In this document: positions 10,267-21,755 of the stretch, piece after piece
Numbering within the stretch: position 1 is the stretch's first letter
Layout of the letters: each line of letters starts with the position of its first letter
DNA from: Paraphysomonas bandaiensis
Taxonomy: Eukaryota; Chrysophyceae
DNA length: 64,000 nt
Reading direction: 5' to 3'
NCBI GenBank assembly: GCA_965644295.1
Contig: CBFFRP010000445.1
Span: 62,001-126,000, forward strand
Program-made: the position numbers and the translations under genes
The notes under the pieces: model-generated
Databases searched by the model: none
Told to the model about the DNA's origin: nothing
What the model saw: the letters and a program-made list of their open reading frames with translations, nothing else

Positions 10267-13200
10267 ATGGCCGCTTTTGACGTTAACCAGCTAATGAAGA
10301 ACCTCTCCTTGAGCCCTGAGAATGAGTCAGCTCTTATCTCTTCTGTTAAGGGGGACTGGAAGGTTCTTCCTCCTCTCATCGCTAAGCTCGATGCTCAGGT
10401 CTCAAAGACTGGCAAGGGCGACGTGTCTGCCACTGTGGATGCATGTGGTGTGTACACTGTGCTGGCCAACAACTGCATGCAGTCTGCTGAGGCTCACCTG
10501 TGCGCCAGTCTGTCTGTTCTCTTTAAGGCTTCTGGATGCAAGCAGGGCGCTATTCGTAAGGCCGCCGCTGACTCTGTGAAGGCCATCACCTCAAACATTT
10601 GCGCTAACTCTGTTCGTGAAGTGCTTCAGTACTGCTTTGCTGCTGCTCAGATTGAGGAGAACTGGAATAGCCGCGTGCTTGCTCTCAATGTCATCGCCAG
10701 TTTTGGCGACCACGCTCCTGAGCAGCTCGGTAATGCCCTCCCACAGGTTGTGCCTGAGGTGACTGCCTGCATGACTGACACGAAGAAGGAGGTTAGCGAG
10801 GCTGCTTACGCTGCCATGTCTGCCGCCTGTGACGTTATCGGAAACAGAGATATTGAGCACATGACATCTCACATCCTCAAGTCTATCACCAATCCTGAGG
10901 AGGTCCCTGAGATTATGCATGCCCTTGCTGGCGTCACCTTCGTCCAGTCTGTGCAGTCCCCTGCTCTTGCCATGGTTGTGCCCCTGTTGCTTCGTGGTCT
11001 CAAGAGTCGTGTCACCGCTACCCGTCGTCAGTCTGCTGTTATCATTGACAACATGTCTAAGCTTGTCGATGACCCTCTTGATGCTGCTCCCTTTCTTCCC
11101 GAGCTTATGCCTGCCCTCGAGAGATCTGCCGATGCTATGTCTGATCCTGAGGCCCGCGCTGTCTCTGAGCGTGCTTCCTTCCAGCTTAATCGCCTCAATG
11201 ATCTTGTTAAGAGCATAGTTACCAAGGGTATTAACTACGACCTTGTTCTCACTGCCCTCAAGGAAAAGGTGTCTGGTGTCCCCGCCGAGGGTGAGGTTGC
11301 ACTCAAGCACATCGCCTCTTTGGTGTGCTCTCTTATGGGAGTGAAGCATTTCGACGTTGAGCAGTGGTCTGATGTATCCTCTCAGCTCGCTGTGCTTATC
11401 GGTGACTCAGCCGCCGCTGCTGCTGTCGAGGGCCTGATCCCCGTATGTAAGGAGATGATCAAGATTGAGACTGCCAACGATGATGATGACGACGATGCCG
11501 AGGAGCTCTGCAACTGTCAGTTTACCCTTGCCTACGGTACCAAGATTCTTCTTCACAACACGAACATGCGTCTCAAGAGAGGTGCCAAGTATGGTCTTCT
11601 CGGTGGTAACGATTCTGGTAAGACCACCCTCATGAGATCCATTGCCAACGGATCTGTGGAGGGATTCCCTGATTCCTCTCAGGTGCGCACTGTGTTCGTG
11701 GAGGCTGATATCCTTGGTGAGCTTTCCCATCTTTCTTGCGTGGACTACATCATGCAGGACCCTCGCTTGGCTGGACTCTCCCGTGAGGAGGTTCTTGCTA
11801 CCATGGCTAATGTCGGGTTCACTGAGAACGGTAAGGCCAAACCCAACAACCCCGTGTCATCTCTTTCTGGTGGATGGAGAATGAAGCTCGCTATGGCTCG
11901 TGCCATGCTTCAGAGAGCAGATATTCTGCTCCTCGACGAACCTACTAACCACTTGGACGTCATCAACGTGGCCTGGGTTAAGAACTACATCAACTCTCTC
12001 ACCAACGTGACTGCCATTATGGTGTCCCACGACTCTGGTTTCCTTAATGACTGCTGTACCAACATCCTTCAGATTGACCGCCTCAAGTTGCACCAGTACA
12101 AGGGCAACCTTGATAGCTTCATCGCCAAGAACCCTGAGGCAATGAGCTACTTCAGTCTTAAGGAGTCCAAGCTTAAGTTCAGCTTCCCTCAGCCTGGTCC
12201 TATTGAGGGTGTTAAGTCTCGCTCAAAGGCCCTCATGAAGATGTCCCACTGTGACTTCACCTACCCTGGCAACACCACTCCTACTCTCTTCGACATCAGC
12301 GTTCAGGTGTCCATGGCCTCTCGTGTGGGATGCGTCGGAGAGAATGGTGCCGGAAAGTCCACCATGATTAAGGTGCTCACTGGAGAAGTGGTTCCTCAGA
12401 CTGGAGAGGTCTGGAAGCACCCCAATGCCCGTATCGCATATGTCGCTCAGCATGCTTTCCACCACATTGAAAATCACCTCAACAAGACTCCTAACGAGTA
12501 CATTCGTTGGAGATATGCCAACGGTGAGGACAAGGAGTCTCTTGTCAAGGTTTCGATGGTTCTCACCGAGGAGGAGAAGAAGCTCCAGAGCGAGCCCTTT
12601 GAGCACTCATGGAAGGATGATGATGGAACTCAGCGCAAGGCCATGAAGGTTGTTTCTGAACTTGTTGGAAACAGACGTGAGAACAAGGACAAGAAGACTG
12701 AGTACGAAGTGAAGTTCAAGGGTGGTGAAGAGGGCTGGGTTACTGTTGAGGCTCTTACCAGACGTGGATGGTCCAAGGGCTGCAAGGCCATTGATGCCAG
12801 ACTTGCCCAGAGAGCTGGTCTCTATGTCCGCACTCTCTCTTCCGCCAATGTCGAGAAGCACCTTGGTGACTGTGGTCTTGGTGCCGAGTTCGCGACCCAC
12901 TACCGTATGTCTGCCCTCTCTGGTGGACAAAAGGTTAAGGTCGTGATCGCCGCTGCCATGTGGAACCAACCCCATATTCTCATTCTTGACGAGCCTACCA
13001 ACTACCTCGACAGAGAGTCGTTGGGTGCCCTCGCTAAGGCTATTGAGGAGTTCGAGGGTGGTGTCGTTATCATTTCCCACAACAACGAGTTTGTGTCTAC
13101 CCTCTGTCCCGAGGAGTGGGTGATGGACGCTGGCCACTTGACCACTAAGGGCGAAGTGGGATGGATGAACAGACAGGACGACAAGATCTCGGATACCCAG

Positions 13201-13377
13201 ATCATCACCGAGATGACTGATGCTCTCGGAAACGTTAGTGAGGTAAAAGTCAAGAAGACTCTTTCCAAGCGTGATCAGAAGGCCAAGATTAAGATCCTGA
13301 AGAAGAAGATTAAGGAAGGCGAAGAGCTTGACACAGATGATGAGGAGTTCGCACAGGAACACAATCTCTATGATTAA
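10267..13377 (+). CDS. Translation elongation factor 3 (eEF3), ABC-F type ATPase
   Basis: An intronless 1036-aa ORF of full eEF3 length. Order: N-terminal HEAT repeats (about 1-320), a four-helix region, a first ABC domain with Walker A GGNDSGKTT (about 446), signature LSGGWRMKLA and Walker B LLLDEPTNHLD, then a second ABC domain with Walker A GENGAGKST (about 692), signature LSGGQKVKV and ILDEPTNYLD. The second domain carries the chromodomain-like insertion typical of EF3 (EYEVKFKGGEEGWVTVEAL, about 805-830). The C-terminus is Lys-rich then acidic. eEF3 binds ribosomes and uses ATP to help release deacyl-tRNA from the E site. Codon usage is GC-rich and strongly biased compared with neighbours, as for a highly expressed gene. 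It is diagnostic of fungi and several protist lineages. Walker A of the first domain has NDSGK instead of the commoner NGAGK. Confidence 0.97.
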   Translation: MAAFDVNQLMKNLSLSPENESALISSVKGDWKVLPPLIAKLDAQVSKTGKGDVSATVDACGVYTVLANNCMQSAEAHLCASLSVLFKASGCKQGAIRKAAADSVKAITSNICANSVREVLQYCFAAAQIEENWNSRVLALNVIASFGDHAPEQLGNALPQVVPEVTACMTDTKKEVSEAAYAAMSAACDVIGNRDIEHMTSHILKSITNPEEVPEIMHALAGVTFVQSVQSPALAMVVPLLLRGLKSRVTATRRQSAVIIDNMSKLVDDPLDAAPFLPELMPALERSADAMSDPEARAVSERASFQLNRLNDLVKSIVTKGINYDLVLTALKEKVSGVPAEGEVALKHIASLVCSLMGVKHFDVEQWSDVSSQLAVLIGDSAAAAAVEGLIPVCKEMIKIETANDDDDDDAEELCNCQFTLAYGTKILLHNTNMRLKRGAKYGLLGGNDSGKTTLMRSIANGSVEGFPDSSQVRTVFVEADILGELSHLSCVDYIMQDPRLAGLSREEVLATMANVGFTENGKAKPNNPVSSLSGGWRMKLAMARAMLQRADILLLDEPTNHLDVINVAWVKNYINSLTNVTAIMVSHDSGFLNDCCTNILQIDRLKLHQYKGNLDSFIAKNPEAMSYFSLKESKLKFSFPQPGPIEGVKSRSKALMKMSHCDFTYPGNTTPTLFDISVQVSMASRVGCVGENGAGKSTMIKVLTGEVVPQTGEVWKHPNARIAYVAQHAFHHIENHLNKTPNEYIRWRYANGEDKESLVKVSMVLTEEEKKLQSEPFEHSWKDDDGTQRKAMKVVSELVGNRRENKDKKTEYEVKFKGGEEGWVTVEALTRRGWSKGCKAIDARLAQRAGLYVRTLSSANVEKHLGDCGLGAEFATHYRMSALSGGQKVKVVIAAAMWNQPHILILDEPTNYLDRESLGALAKAIEEFEGGVVIISHNNEFVSTLCPEEWVMDAGHLTTKGEVGWMNRQDDKISDTQIITEMTDALGNVSEVKVKKTLSKRDQKAKIKILKKKIKEGEELDTDDEEFAQEHNLYD

Positions 13378-13904
13378 CTTATGTGTTGGTTGTGATACTT
13401 TTTGTGACGGAGTCTATTGTAGCGGGTTAGTCAGACAATGTCACTTCATTATTAGCTGTATTTCTGCCATATATCCGTATCTGTGGCAATGTTTTGAGTT
13501 CACTATACTTTATTTGCCTATGTCATTCGTCTTGAAGTCGTAGATATAAGGCGTTGAGTTGAGTAAGTTCAGAAGAGATATTTGGGAATTTAAAGTTAAA
13601 TAGATAATTACTTCGATTTGCATTTGGTCTCAAATAATGTGTTTCTATTGCTAAATTGCACTCACTGATAAAGATAACAACAGCGCATGACTACAGTACC
13701 TATTTACGCTATACCTGAGATTACGTAGGGCACTGGAATTCATGTGTTCAAAAAGGATATTTGCAAAGATCAAGGGAGGGAACAGTACATCGTAGCAGTA
13801 TTGTAATTTAGCTTTCCGACACTACTTTTATAACCGCTCCAACAATATATCAACACGATTTAAAAATTTATAGGAAAATAAATACGTGCGCATATTGTTC
13901 TAGC

Positions 13905-14712
13905 CAGGGCTAGGAAACAATATATTGCAATACTATTGTTAGAGAGCGCTCCATCAATAGTATTGATGGAGATTTTAAACAGGCCCAACAATACAATTAC
14001 AATATATTGCAATTTATTGTCAATGTATTGCAATATATTAGTATGACTAATCAGTAAGTAAACATATCCGTAGACTCCACTTTTAGTGTTAGTCATTAAG
14101 ATCACATGACAACGAAACCAACTACTGCTTATAGCTAATAAAAATCCACCTCTTCCTCATCCTCTGAGCCATCATTGGTGAAGTCAACATCACCATATTC
14201 ATCCACAGTATTAATCGAGATATGCTTGTATCCGGCCACAACTGTCGAATAGCTTTCAGAAACAACAGCATATTAAGTAGGATGGATACTATTGCGCAAC
14301 ACTGATATAATAATATTTTTAGCTGCGCTGAACAGACGTTCCCATGTATTGGAAGTACATACCAGGGCCTGGTAACCGTTAACGACTCGTGGACCTGTAC
14401 GTTTCTAAATTTTTTGAGATGACTGAAGATTTTTATTTGCATAGTTAACATTCAACATCAGCTTCATCATCCTCTGTAATGCTGTAATCAATTTCTCGGT
14501 TATTTATATCCATTTTGCACCCTACAGTTGAGAATCTTCTCTTATATGACTATCATAATATTGATTGCAATATATTGCAATATATTGTGAGCTACTTTAA
14601 CAGAAACAATATTGATGGGATTTTTGGCCGGTCGACCAATCAATATATTTTACAATATATTGCAATATATTGTACAATGTATTGCAATTCAATATATTGT
14701 TTCCTAGCCCTG
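13905..14712 (-). mobile_element. hAT-superfamily element with 8-bp target duplication
   Basis: An 808-bp element bounded by CAGGGCTAGGAAACAATATA at the left and its inverted match ending ...TTTCCTAGCCCTG at the right, then by the perfect 8-bp direct repeat GTTCTAGC (13897-13904 and 14713-14720). CAGGG termini and 8-bp duplications are hallmarks of hAT transposons. The inside, read on the minus strand near 14350-14250, contains WERLFSAAKNI and, in another frame, NMLLFLKAIRQLW, which resemble the C-terminal hAT dimerisation region (SERxFSxAG...LMFLK). The frames are broken, so this is a decayed or non-autonomous copy. Confidence 0.88.
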
Positions 14713-15039
14713 GTTCTAGCCAGTATGGTCACCTGGCCCTCCACGGTGCAAAAACTAATTGTATTCTTTCTAGTATTAACACTCGGTAACGTCGCCATCA
14801 CCACGTACATTCAAAATTAAGTGATACATGTTACATGTATGCTTTCGGCCACAAGTGTCGATTAGAATTCTGAAACAGTATTAGGTTAAGTGCAGTAGGA
14901 TAGTGGATAGTAGGATTCATCGTTCATATGTCTCTTCTTATCACTATAGGATATATATATTATATTAAGAGAATTACTGTACATACATGTGTAGAGGTGT
15001 AGAGTACTATTCGAGCTGACGATACATAAAAGTAGAAAA

Positions 15040-15323
15040 TTGCCCCATATTGACAGCGTAACTAATTACTGCGTGCGGCCCCCTATTGGGTGCTGCTGAG
15101 TGCTGCTGCGATTGCTCACCTCTATCTATGTACACATTGCTTAGTTCAGCACTACCCCACCCGGGGTCTCACTGCATATTCAGCGCTGAATACCATGTGA
15201 TAATGATGTAGCTAGTTGGGTTCAGTAGGTAGCTAGCAAATAACATATGGGACTTAAATCGAGTATTAGGTACCCACCCGGCCCCCATCCGAATCTACCT
15301 AAGTACGCGCTCAGAATGGGGCA
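15040..15323. mobile_element. Short TIR element, TTGCCCCAT family
   Basis: A 284-bp stretch beginning TTGCCCCATATTGACAGCGTA and ending with the inverted form, GTACGCGCTCAGAATGGGGCAA. The same terminal motif starts the larger R1 repeats at 23872 and 57778, so this looks like a small non-autonomous member of that family. There is no coding content. I could not identify an unambiguous target duplication. Confidence 0.6.
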
Positions 15324-15365
15324 AAAATAACATCAAAAATAGGCTTTTTTCTTATTCATATACAT

Positions 15366-15548
15366 GGACTTATATTTTGCACCATACAGTTAAGAATCTT
15401 TCTGTATATGACTATCATAATATTGATTGAAATATATTGTGAGCCACTTTAGCAGGAACAATATTGATGAGTGTTTTGGCCACCACCAATCATTATATAT
15501 TTCAATATTATATATATATTGTACAATGTATTGTTTCCTAGTCCTGAT
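15366..15548. mobile_element. hAT element 3'-end fragment
   Basis: Sequence starting TTTTGCACCATACAGTTAAGA and ending TGTTTCCTAGTCCTG matches 14512-14712, the right end of the hAT element, with about 15% differences. No left end is present; it is a solo terminal fragment. Confidence 0.7.
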
Positions 15549-15939
15549 GCATACTATGCTCAACTCTAATAAAGTAAGTTTAGCTGCGCTAACCAGACAT
15601 TTACGAGAAATAACTTCTCAATCTAATCTGCTCCTTAACCATATGTGGGGTCTAAGCTAATCTCAAAACTTTCGTATTATATTCTGTCTACAACTCCAAT
15701 ATTCAGTAATATGATATATATCAGAATCGTCACATTGATAAATGTTTTCGCATACTGTACAGGATTTTGAATATAGTGATGTCATATTATTAATTAAATA
15801 CTCTGGCAGGTCAAAATACGGCAATTTTCAGTGCCTACTTTCTGAGGATGATGAGTCCTTATGAAAGCCTAATTATTGCTGCAGTCCTGTTTTGTGTTTT
15901 GATCGGTCACAATTTCAGTGTTGGCGATTTGTTGCCAAA

Positions 15940-18900
15940 CTAATTCGCAGTATTACACTGCTTTGTTCCACCTGATGGGCTTCTAAAGAAACGACGCTTT
16001 CCTTTCGCGCTTTTCTTCCCGTGCGTGCTGGGCGCGCTCTTTACTCGCACTGAAGATGCTACAGCCGATTCTTGACGGTCTAGTTTTTCGTTGCCAATCG
16101 ATAAGCTAGACATCTCGGTTGTAAGGTCAGCATATGGCGCTTTCGTCAGTTTGGTAGTTTTATCACCGTTGTCAACAGCACCATCAGTCATTAGCCGCTC
16201 CCTTAACTTATTCTCTTCGTAGAAGTGACCTCGACTTCTAGCGTCTTTAATAAGTGCTTTGAGAGCTGAACCCTCTTCTTGGCCTAAGGTTTTGGCATGG
16301 CCGAGCATAATCAATGTGCTTTTGGCACGAGTCAATGCCACGTTGAGACGCCGAAAATCGTTTACAAATCCAACCCCCCCTTTCTTTCTTTGGGATTCAG
16401 GTGCTCGTACAAAAGACAAAATAATGATATCGGCCTCCCCGCCTTGAAAACTATCCACGCTGCTCACACGTATCTTGTTTAATTCATGGCATTTCGCCTT
16501 CGTCAAGGCATTTTGAATTTCTTTCACTTGAGCCGTGTAAAAGGTGATGATGCCTATTTCTTTATGCGGGAATTGCTGCTGACATGATTTAACCACTTTA
16601 GCAACATACTCTGCTTCCTTGGGGTTGTATGAACTGGTGCCTTTCTTTTGCATGAGGTTACCATTTTCGCCCATGTTGTAGAAAGTGTACGGGCGGAACA
16701 AACTATTTCTATCAACCGCATCAAAATCGAGGCTGGCTGCTGTTTTCAACTTGCCCTCATACCAGTGTCTTGAAGGGAATTTGCAGATTTCAGGGTGCAT
16801 GCGGTACTGTTCGCTCAACATCAGCGTGTGTACGCGACATTCTTCCTGCAAGCGCCACATCATGGACCAATCATAGTGATGGGTTTTGGCGCACTCAGAG
16901 ATAACCGTAGCCGGAAGTTGTTTGGTATCGCCTACAAGCAGAACACGCTTGGGCTCATATTGAAAAGCAATTAACGTTTCTGCCTCTACCGATTGTGCAG
17001 CTTCATCTACAATTAAGTTGTCCACCGCATCACAGTCTGTTAGTTGTGTTCGTCCCGTGATACTGAGTGTAGAGAAAATCCAGCGTGCGCCGTTGAGTAA
17101 CGACAATTCAATAGTCTTATTGCTTCTTAAGGTGTTTGATAACTCTTCTAGTTTCTCGCATTGTGTTGTAAGCACTTCTATCCACTTGTCAGGCGATAAT
17201 TTGTCGGGATCATTATTCTCCATAGCAGTATTTAGGTCCGACGTCTCACGTTCAATAGACACGCCTAACCTTCTAAACTGGGATTCCAATCGCTGCAAAT
17301 GATCACGTTCTGCTTCAAAACTCTTTCTCAGGAGTTTAGTACAAATGGAATCAATAAAAGTATCGCGGTCTTCAATTAATTCATCAAAATGAAGCTTCTT
17401 TAGCAATTCTCGTAAACTGTAGACAACTTCCTTAAATTTCACGTTAAAATCATTGACAAACAAATCAGAAGTTTTCCTTTTATCAATGCAGTCGACAAGT
17501 ATCTGCAACAGGGAGTGGTTGGGGTGATTTTTCTTCCGGTCCTCACATTTTCCTTTCAGGAGTTCAAACCAAGTTTGGGGTTTATCGCCCAGTACACGTT
17601 TCAGTAGATGTTGTTTTTGTTTCACGCGTTTATCAATCTCAGAAGGAATATTCTTCAACCAGTGGTTTAAAGAAATGGGTCGAAGTTTTTCAGGAATTTT
17701 GCCCTCAACGCCAACCAAAATCATGGCGCTATTTGGATTCTCATCGTAAAAACGTTCAGCCAGCACTTGAATGGCTTTGTTTGAGGATGCGCATACCAAG
17801 TTCCGTTGTTCCTTAAGATGTTTGAGCAGTGTCACCAACGTGGTTGTTTTGCCGGTGCCAGGTGGGCCTTGCAAAAGCAGTGTACCTCCTTCAGGGAGCC
17901 TCTTGAACTCTGTTATAGCGCGAGACTGGCCTTGGTTAAGATTGGATACTATTGTCGATGGTACGGTGTCAGTAGAAGGCGTGTAGCGGATATCACCGAG
18001 TGCTATCTTGCCAATAGGAAGGCGGCTCCGAAGACTAAGAGATGACATGGACTCCTTTCTGCAGACATCAAACATCCGCTCTTGTGTCACCAGACATCCC
18101 AAATAAGTTGCACGCCAGCGTTGAGTAGCCTGAAAACATTTCCTGTGTTCTCTATAGAAACTTTGAAAGACTCTTGCTCGTGCTTTAACCTTTTTTTTAT
18201 CATCACTCTCATTAGCTATCGCCAGTAAATATCTTTGAGGAGTATCTTTTAAAAATATCTTTAAGGGACACACTTCATAAAATCTTGAAGGGTTACTCAC
18301 TTTTTCCTATAGGAGTCAGGAGCAGCACGTTCATATATGGGCTATGATCCTCATGTACATCTATACGACCCGTGAAGGATAAGATCCATGGATTCCCCTC
18401 CACTCGAGGCACTGACACATCACATGAGAGGGTCAGTATACTTGTACTCCTATGAGTAGAGTTTAATCCTTGATGGATGATTGCACGTGATTCTTCGAGA
18501 ATATGAGGGATGAAACTCTCATAGTATGAGGATCTGATAGTGTATGTGTATGTTAGTAGAGCTCAATGTATGTATGTATGTATGTATGTATGTATGTATG
18601 TATGTATGTATGTATGTATGTATGTATGTATGTATGTATGTATGTATGTATGTATGTATGTATGTATGTATGTATGTATGTATGTATGTATGTATGTATG
18701 TATATATATATGTGTGTATGTATGTATGACTGTAGTTTGATTGTATTATATGAGACTGTTACATGTATATGTATGTATAGTGTGCTACTTACTTGAGTTG
18801 ATGTCGTGCAGGTAGATCATTAAGGGACACGGGAGTTTTAATAGTCCGTAAATCCCACTTTAATATACATTGTTTAAAATCTAAATCATATTCATTAACT

Positions 18901-18983
18901 TTATGACGTTGATGTTTGGAATGAGTTGATCTATGAGTGAATCTGTGACAAGAGTTAGTGATTAGAAGAAACATAGTCATCAT
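15940..18983 (-). CDS. UPF1/SEN1-like superfamily 1 helicase
   Basis: Three exons (18793-18983, 18301-18533, 15940-18245) give 909 aa with consistent phases. The 55-bp second intron begins GTGAGT and ends TTTTAAAAG. The first intron (259 bp) contains a TATG microsatellite and a TACTAAC-like branch site. All UPF1-like motifs are present: F-I-P-H-I-L-E-E region, Q-motif NQGQSRAI, Walker A GPPGTGKT (about 268-275), VDEAAQSVEAE, LLVGDTKQLPATV, LSEQYRMHPEIC, VSSVDSFQGGEADII and VALTRAK. These are ATP-dependent 5'-3' RNA/DNA helicases of RNA surveillance and related processes; no CH (UPF1 zinc) domain is seen, so it is a family member rather than UPF1 itself. The tail is Lys/Arg-rich. The ATG at 18983 is provisional; an acceptor-like CACAG at about 18942 suggests more exons upstream. 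It converges on EF3; a broken copy lies at 4934-6784. Confidence 0.88.
18566..18704. repeat. (TATG)n microsatellite inside helicase intron
   Basis: About 34 uninterrupted TATG units, on the coding strand (CATA)n, located in the first intron of the helicase gene between donor at 18792 and acceptor at 18534. Confidence 0.95.
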
Positions 18984-20216
18984 TGTATCCCTACCGGATC
19001 ATAAGTATGATAAAATTTCCAGTAAGTATTACAAGAAAATGGTATAATAAAAGTGAGGAAAGTGATACTTACAATACATAGAAAAGTGAGCAATTCAACA
19101 CCACTAAAAATTTAAAAAAGTCCAGAAATTGGATTATTTAAGAATCTTAGAAATGGACAAAAAGTTCGTATGTGTATGTAAGTGTAAATGATATCATTGT
19201 ATAGTCTGCTGATGATGATGATGATGATTGATAGTCATAATCACACCGTTGAGTTGATCATACTACAACCTTAAGAGGACATGCCTCTCATTTCATGTAT
19301 ACATCACTGTTTGCATAACTTTTATATTGTCCAATGTTACCATGTGAAGGGAGTCCTTCCCTGTGAAGGGAGTCATTCACAGCCTCAGTGATCTTTCATA
19401 TACAGCATTGATTGGAGGATATCCATCCATAAGAGTGTCGTATGTCATATATATACTGTGAGAGGAGGTATACTCTTCTCAGTCTTCTATTCAATAATAA
19501 GCATTAGTGTTTTTAATACAAGAATAATTCTCATGAAGAGTTTTAAGTCTTGTAGAGTATATTCTCACCATATTAATATATGCATGTATACTGCCTTATG
19601 GATTGCCTCTAATATTGAGACAACAATTATCTGTATTTCCGCTGTAGTTGTATTGCAGTAATAGAGAGTATTTTTGCTTCAATTCATTTCCGAAAACTAT
19701 GATGCTGACTGAGCATATCTGTCAGTAGGATTTGTAGGAAGCAATATGTTGGCTCTGCTAAAAAATCGACCTTTTTTCATTATTTGTGGAATATATTGGT
19801 CATCAAAAAACAGCATGTATCAAAAAAGCCTGGATATGGGCATACTGGATGAAAATCAATACTTTTTGGTGTCAAAATGTAAAAAAATGGGGAAAAAGTT
19901 GAAAATGCGACTATTTACCATAAGCATTATTGGGATAAACAGATTACTTGTACACTTGGACCGAGTTTGTGCATGTCGATATATTTCATTAAAAAGTCAT
20001 CGTTTTATCATTAAAAAGTCACATTTTTCACTTTTCACTGAGAAAATGATGACTTTTCAATGAAATAAATGATAAAATTGGCCAGTATACTCCAGTATCA
20101 TGCATGGTGTCGCTTAATATCCAGATATCAGTCCAACGTGAAGATCTTATCTCAGAGTTAATGCAGTGAACACCAAAGTCATTACTAAGATCTCATCATT
20201 TAACTACTTCCTATTC
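18984..20216. other. Intergenic, no confident gene; dispersed repeat R3 copy at 19590-19720
   Basis: AT-rich DNA. A roughly 130-bp segment (19590-19720) containing AATATTGAGACAACAATTAT, GTAGTTGTATTGCAGTA and GATGCTGACTG recurs at 22828-22985 and 36794-36946 in the same orientation. An imperfect direct repeat CCCTGTGAAGGGAGTC lies at 19345-19375. Confidence 0.6.
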
Positions 20217-21390
20217 ATGACAATGACATCAGTAATATACCCATGTGTAATGGAGCGAATCATAGAGTTGGCTGTCACTATAGAGAATTCAGCTAATCCT
20301 TTCCGCATGGATGGTCACTCCAAGGAGGACAATGTGGAGGATGATAAGCTAACAGCAATGCAAGAAATCATGGAGAGTCTTCATGAATATTGTCCGATGA
20401 CTCTACAGATCACACCTTCAATACTAGAAAGCACACTGAAGGAAATACTCGAAGATATACCAGATAAAATGACCCGTGATGGTGTAGACAAAGTCAATTT
20501 CTTTGAAGCTCTTTGTTTGAAGCCTACTGCTGATGAGAAATCGAAAGACGCTATGGCACAACATGTCGACGAAATCAATCAATTCAACTTAAACGTAAAG
20601 TCCTATTTCGAATCCATCCATGCAGGTATGGGTTCACGTGTTTCAAATGTATAAATCTATATATCCATACTTGAATGTGTAAATTTATTGTGCAGCTAAA
20701 GTCGCATTCCTTGAAGCTACGGTAACTGCCAAATCCAGCGCGGCAAGAGAGAAGTTGAAGACGGATGCTTTGGGAGCGGACCTCATTGATAGTGCTCTCG
20801 GTAACGACATAGTTATCTGACTGTATATATCATATCTAGTAGATGGTATAATCTTACGTTGCCTTGTTACAACGGTGTGAAATTTGATTTTCATTAAGGT
20901 AAGGATAAACCGCCAAAGAAGCGCAGGCGAACGCAAGTCAGACATGCGGTAAACTTGGTGGGTGGTGAAGGGGCTGATGATGGGCCCTCTGATGACCTGG
21001 AGCCGCCCTCCAAGATGACAATTGCAGATGCGATGATATATATAGCGGCCAAAGAATCCGCAACTCAACGCAAGCTGTTAGAAGTTGAACGAGGACGTCA
21101 TCGTGTCAATTTAGAAATTGAAAGAGAACGTCATCGTGTCGATTTAGAAATTACAAGAGAACGTCAGCGCGCCCAGCTCGAAATCGAAAAAAAGCGCTAC
21201 CATGACCAACTCGATATTGAAAAGGCACGGATTGAGCAGCTCAAACTTCAAATCGAGCTTGCTAAAACTGAATCGCAACGCCGCAATGTATGTACACTCA
21301 AATATATTGTATGTCTATGTATGTATATTGTGATATATGATATCATATATAATGTACTACATTCTGATGCCTTGACAGTATTTAATGTGA
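20217..21390 (+). CDS. Coiled-coil protein, possibly transposon-associated
   Basis: Four exons (20217-20625, 20696-20800, 20899-21287, 21379-21390) keep frame and give 304 aa. The family is not recognised. Visible features: an acidic N-terminal half; a basic KPPKKRRRTQVRH stretch that could be a nuclear localisation signal (about residue 174); and a long charged coiled coil with an eight-residue internal repeat of the form LEIERERHRVD, followed by LEIEKKRYHDQL. It lies next to a Harbinger-type transposase relic on the opposite strand. PIF/Harbinger elements usually carry a second DNA-binding gene, so this could be the partner ORF, but I see no clear Myb/SANT motif. Start codon choice (ATG 20217) and the 12-nt last exon are tentative; read-through past 21287 would add about 50 residues. 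Confidence 0.6.
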
Positions 21391-21755
21391 ATTACGAAGG
21401 AATGATCTCTTACTATGATCTCGACCGCTATTTATGAATTTTATATGTTTCTTTGTGATCGTGGCATGAGGTTTGTATTGTAGCTGTTACGTTAGTAAAC
21501 AGTGAACAATAGATAATTTTTTAATTAAAACGCATAACATCATATTTATATCATCTGTATCACCAGGCAATTCTGTATTCGTATATAGTTTATTTAAACA
21601 TATATCAATAACTGAGCTTACTTCCTTAACACTACACACTACATTCACCCTTTACAACTATGTTTTAGTTTTGTTGCATACGGTTAACTCATTTCAATTA
21701 TACATTCTGTCATACAGAAAAATCCAAGGGATACTTTTACTGAGTACAAATAATA

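Larger units (their letters stand above)
13245..18470. repeat. Right copy of inverted EF3-tail/helicase duplication
   Basis: The intact counterpart of the block at 4890-7365, in reverse orientation: EF3 3' end and 500 bp beyond (13245-13897), an interrupting stretch of repeats (13898-15934) absent from the left copy, then the complete helicase gene. In both copies helicase and EF3 tail face each other. Confidence 0.85.

Noticed and set aside
10591-11349. 252-codon antisense ORF within EF3
   Set aside because: A shadow of the strongly codon-biased EF3 gene; no independent features.
18246-18310. Programmed +1 frameshift in the helicase at AAAAAGTGAGTAA
   Set aside because: A 55-bp GT-AG intron restores the frame and fits the intron sizes of neighbouring genes.
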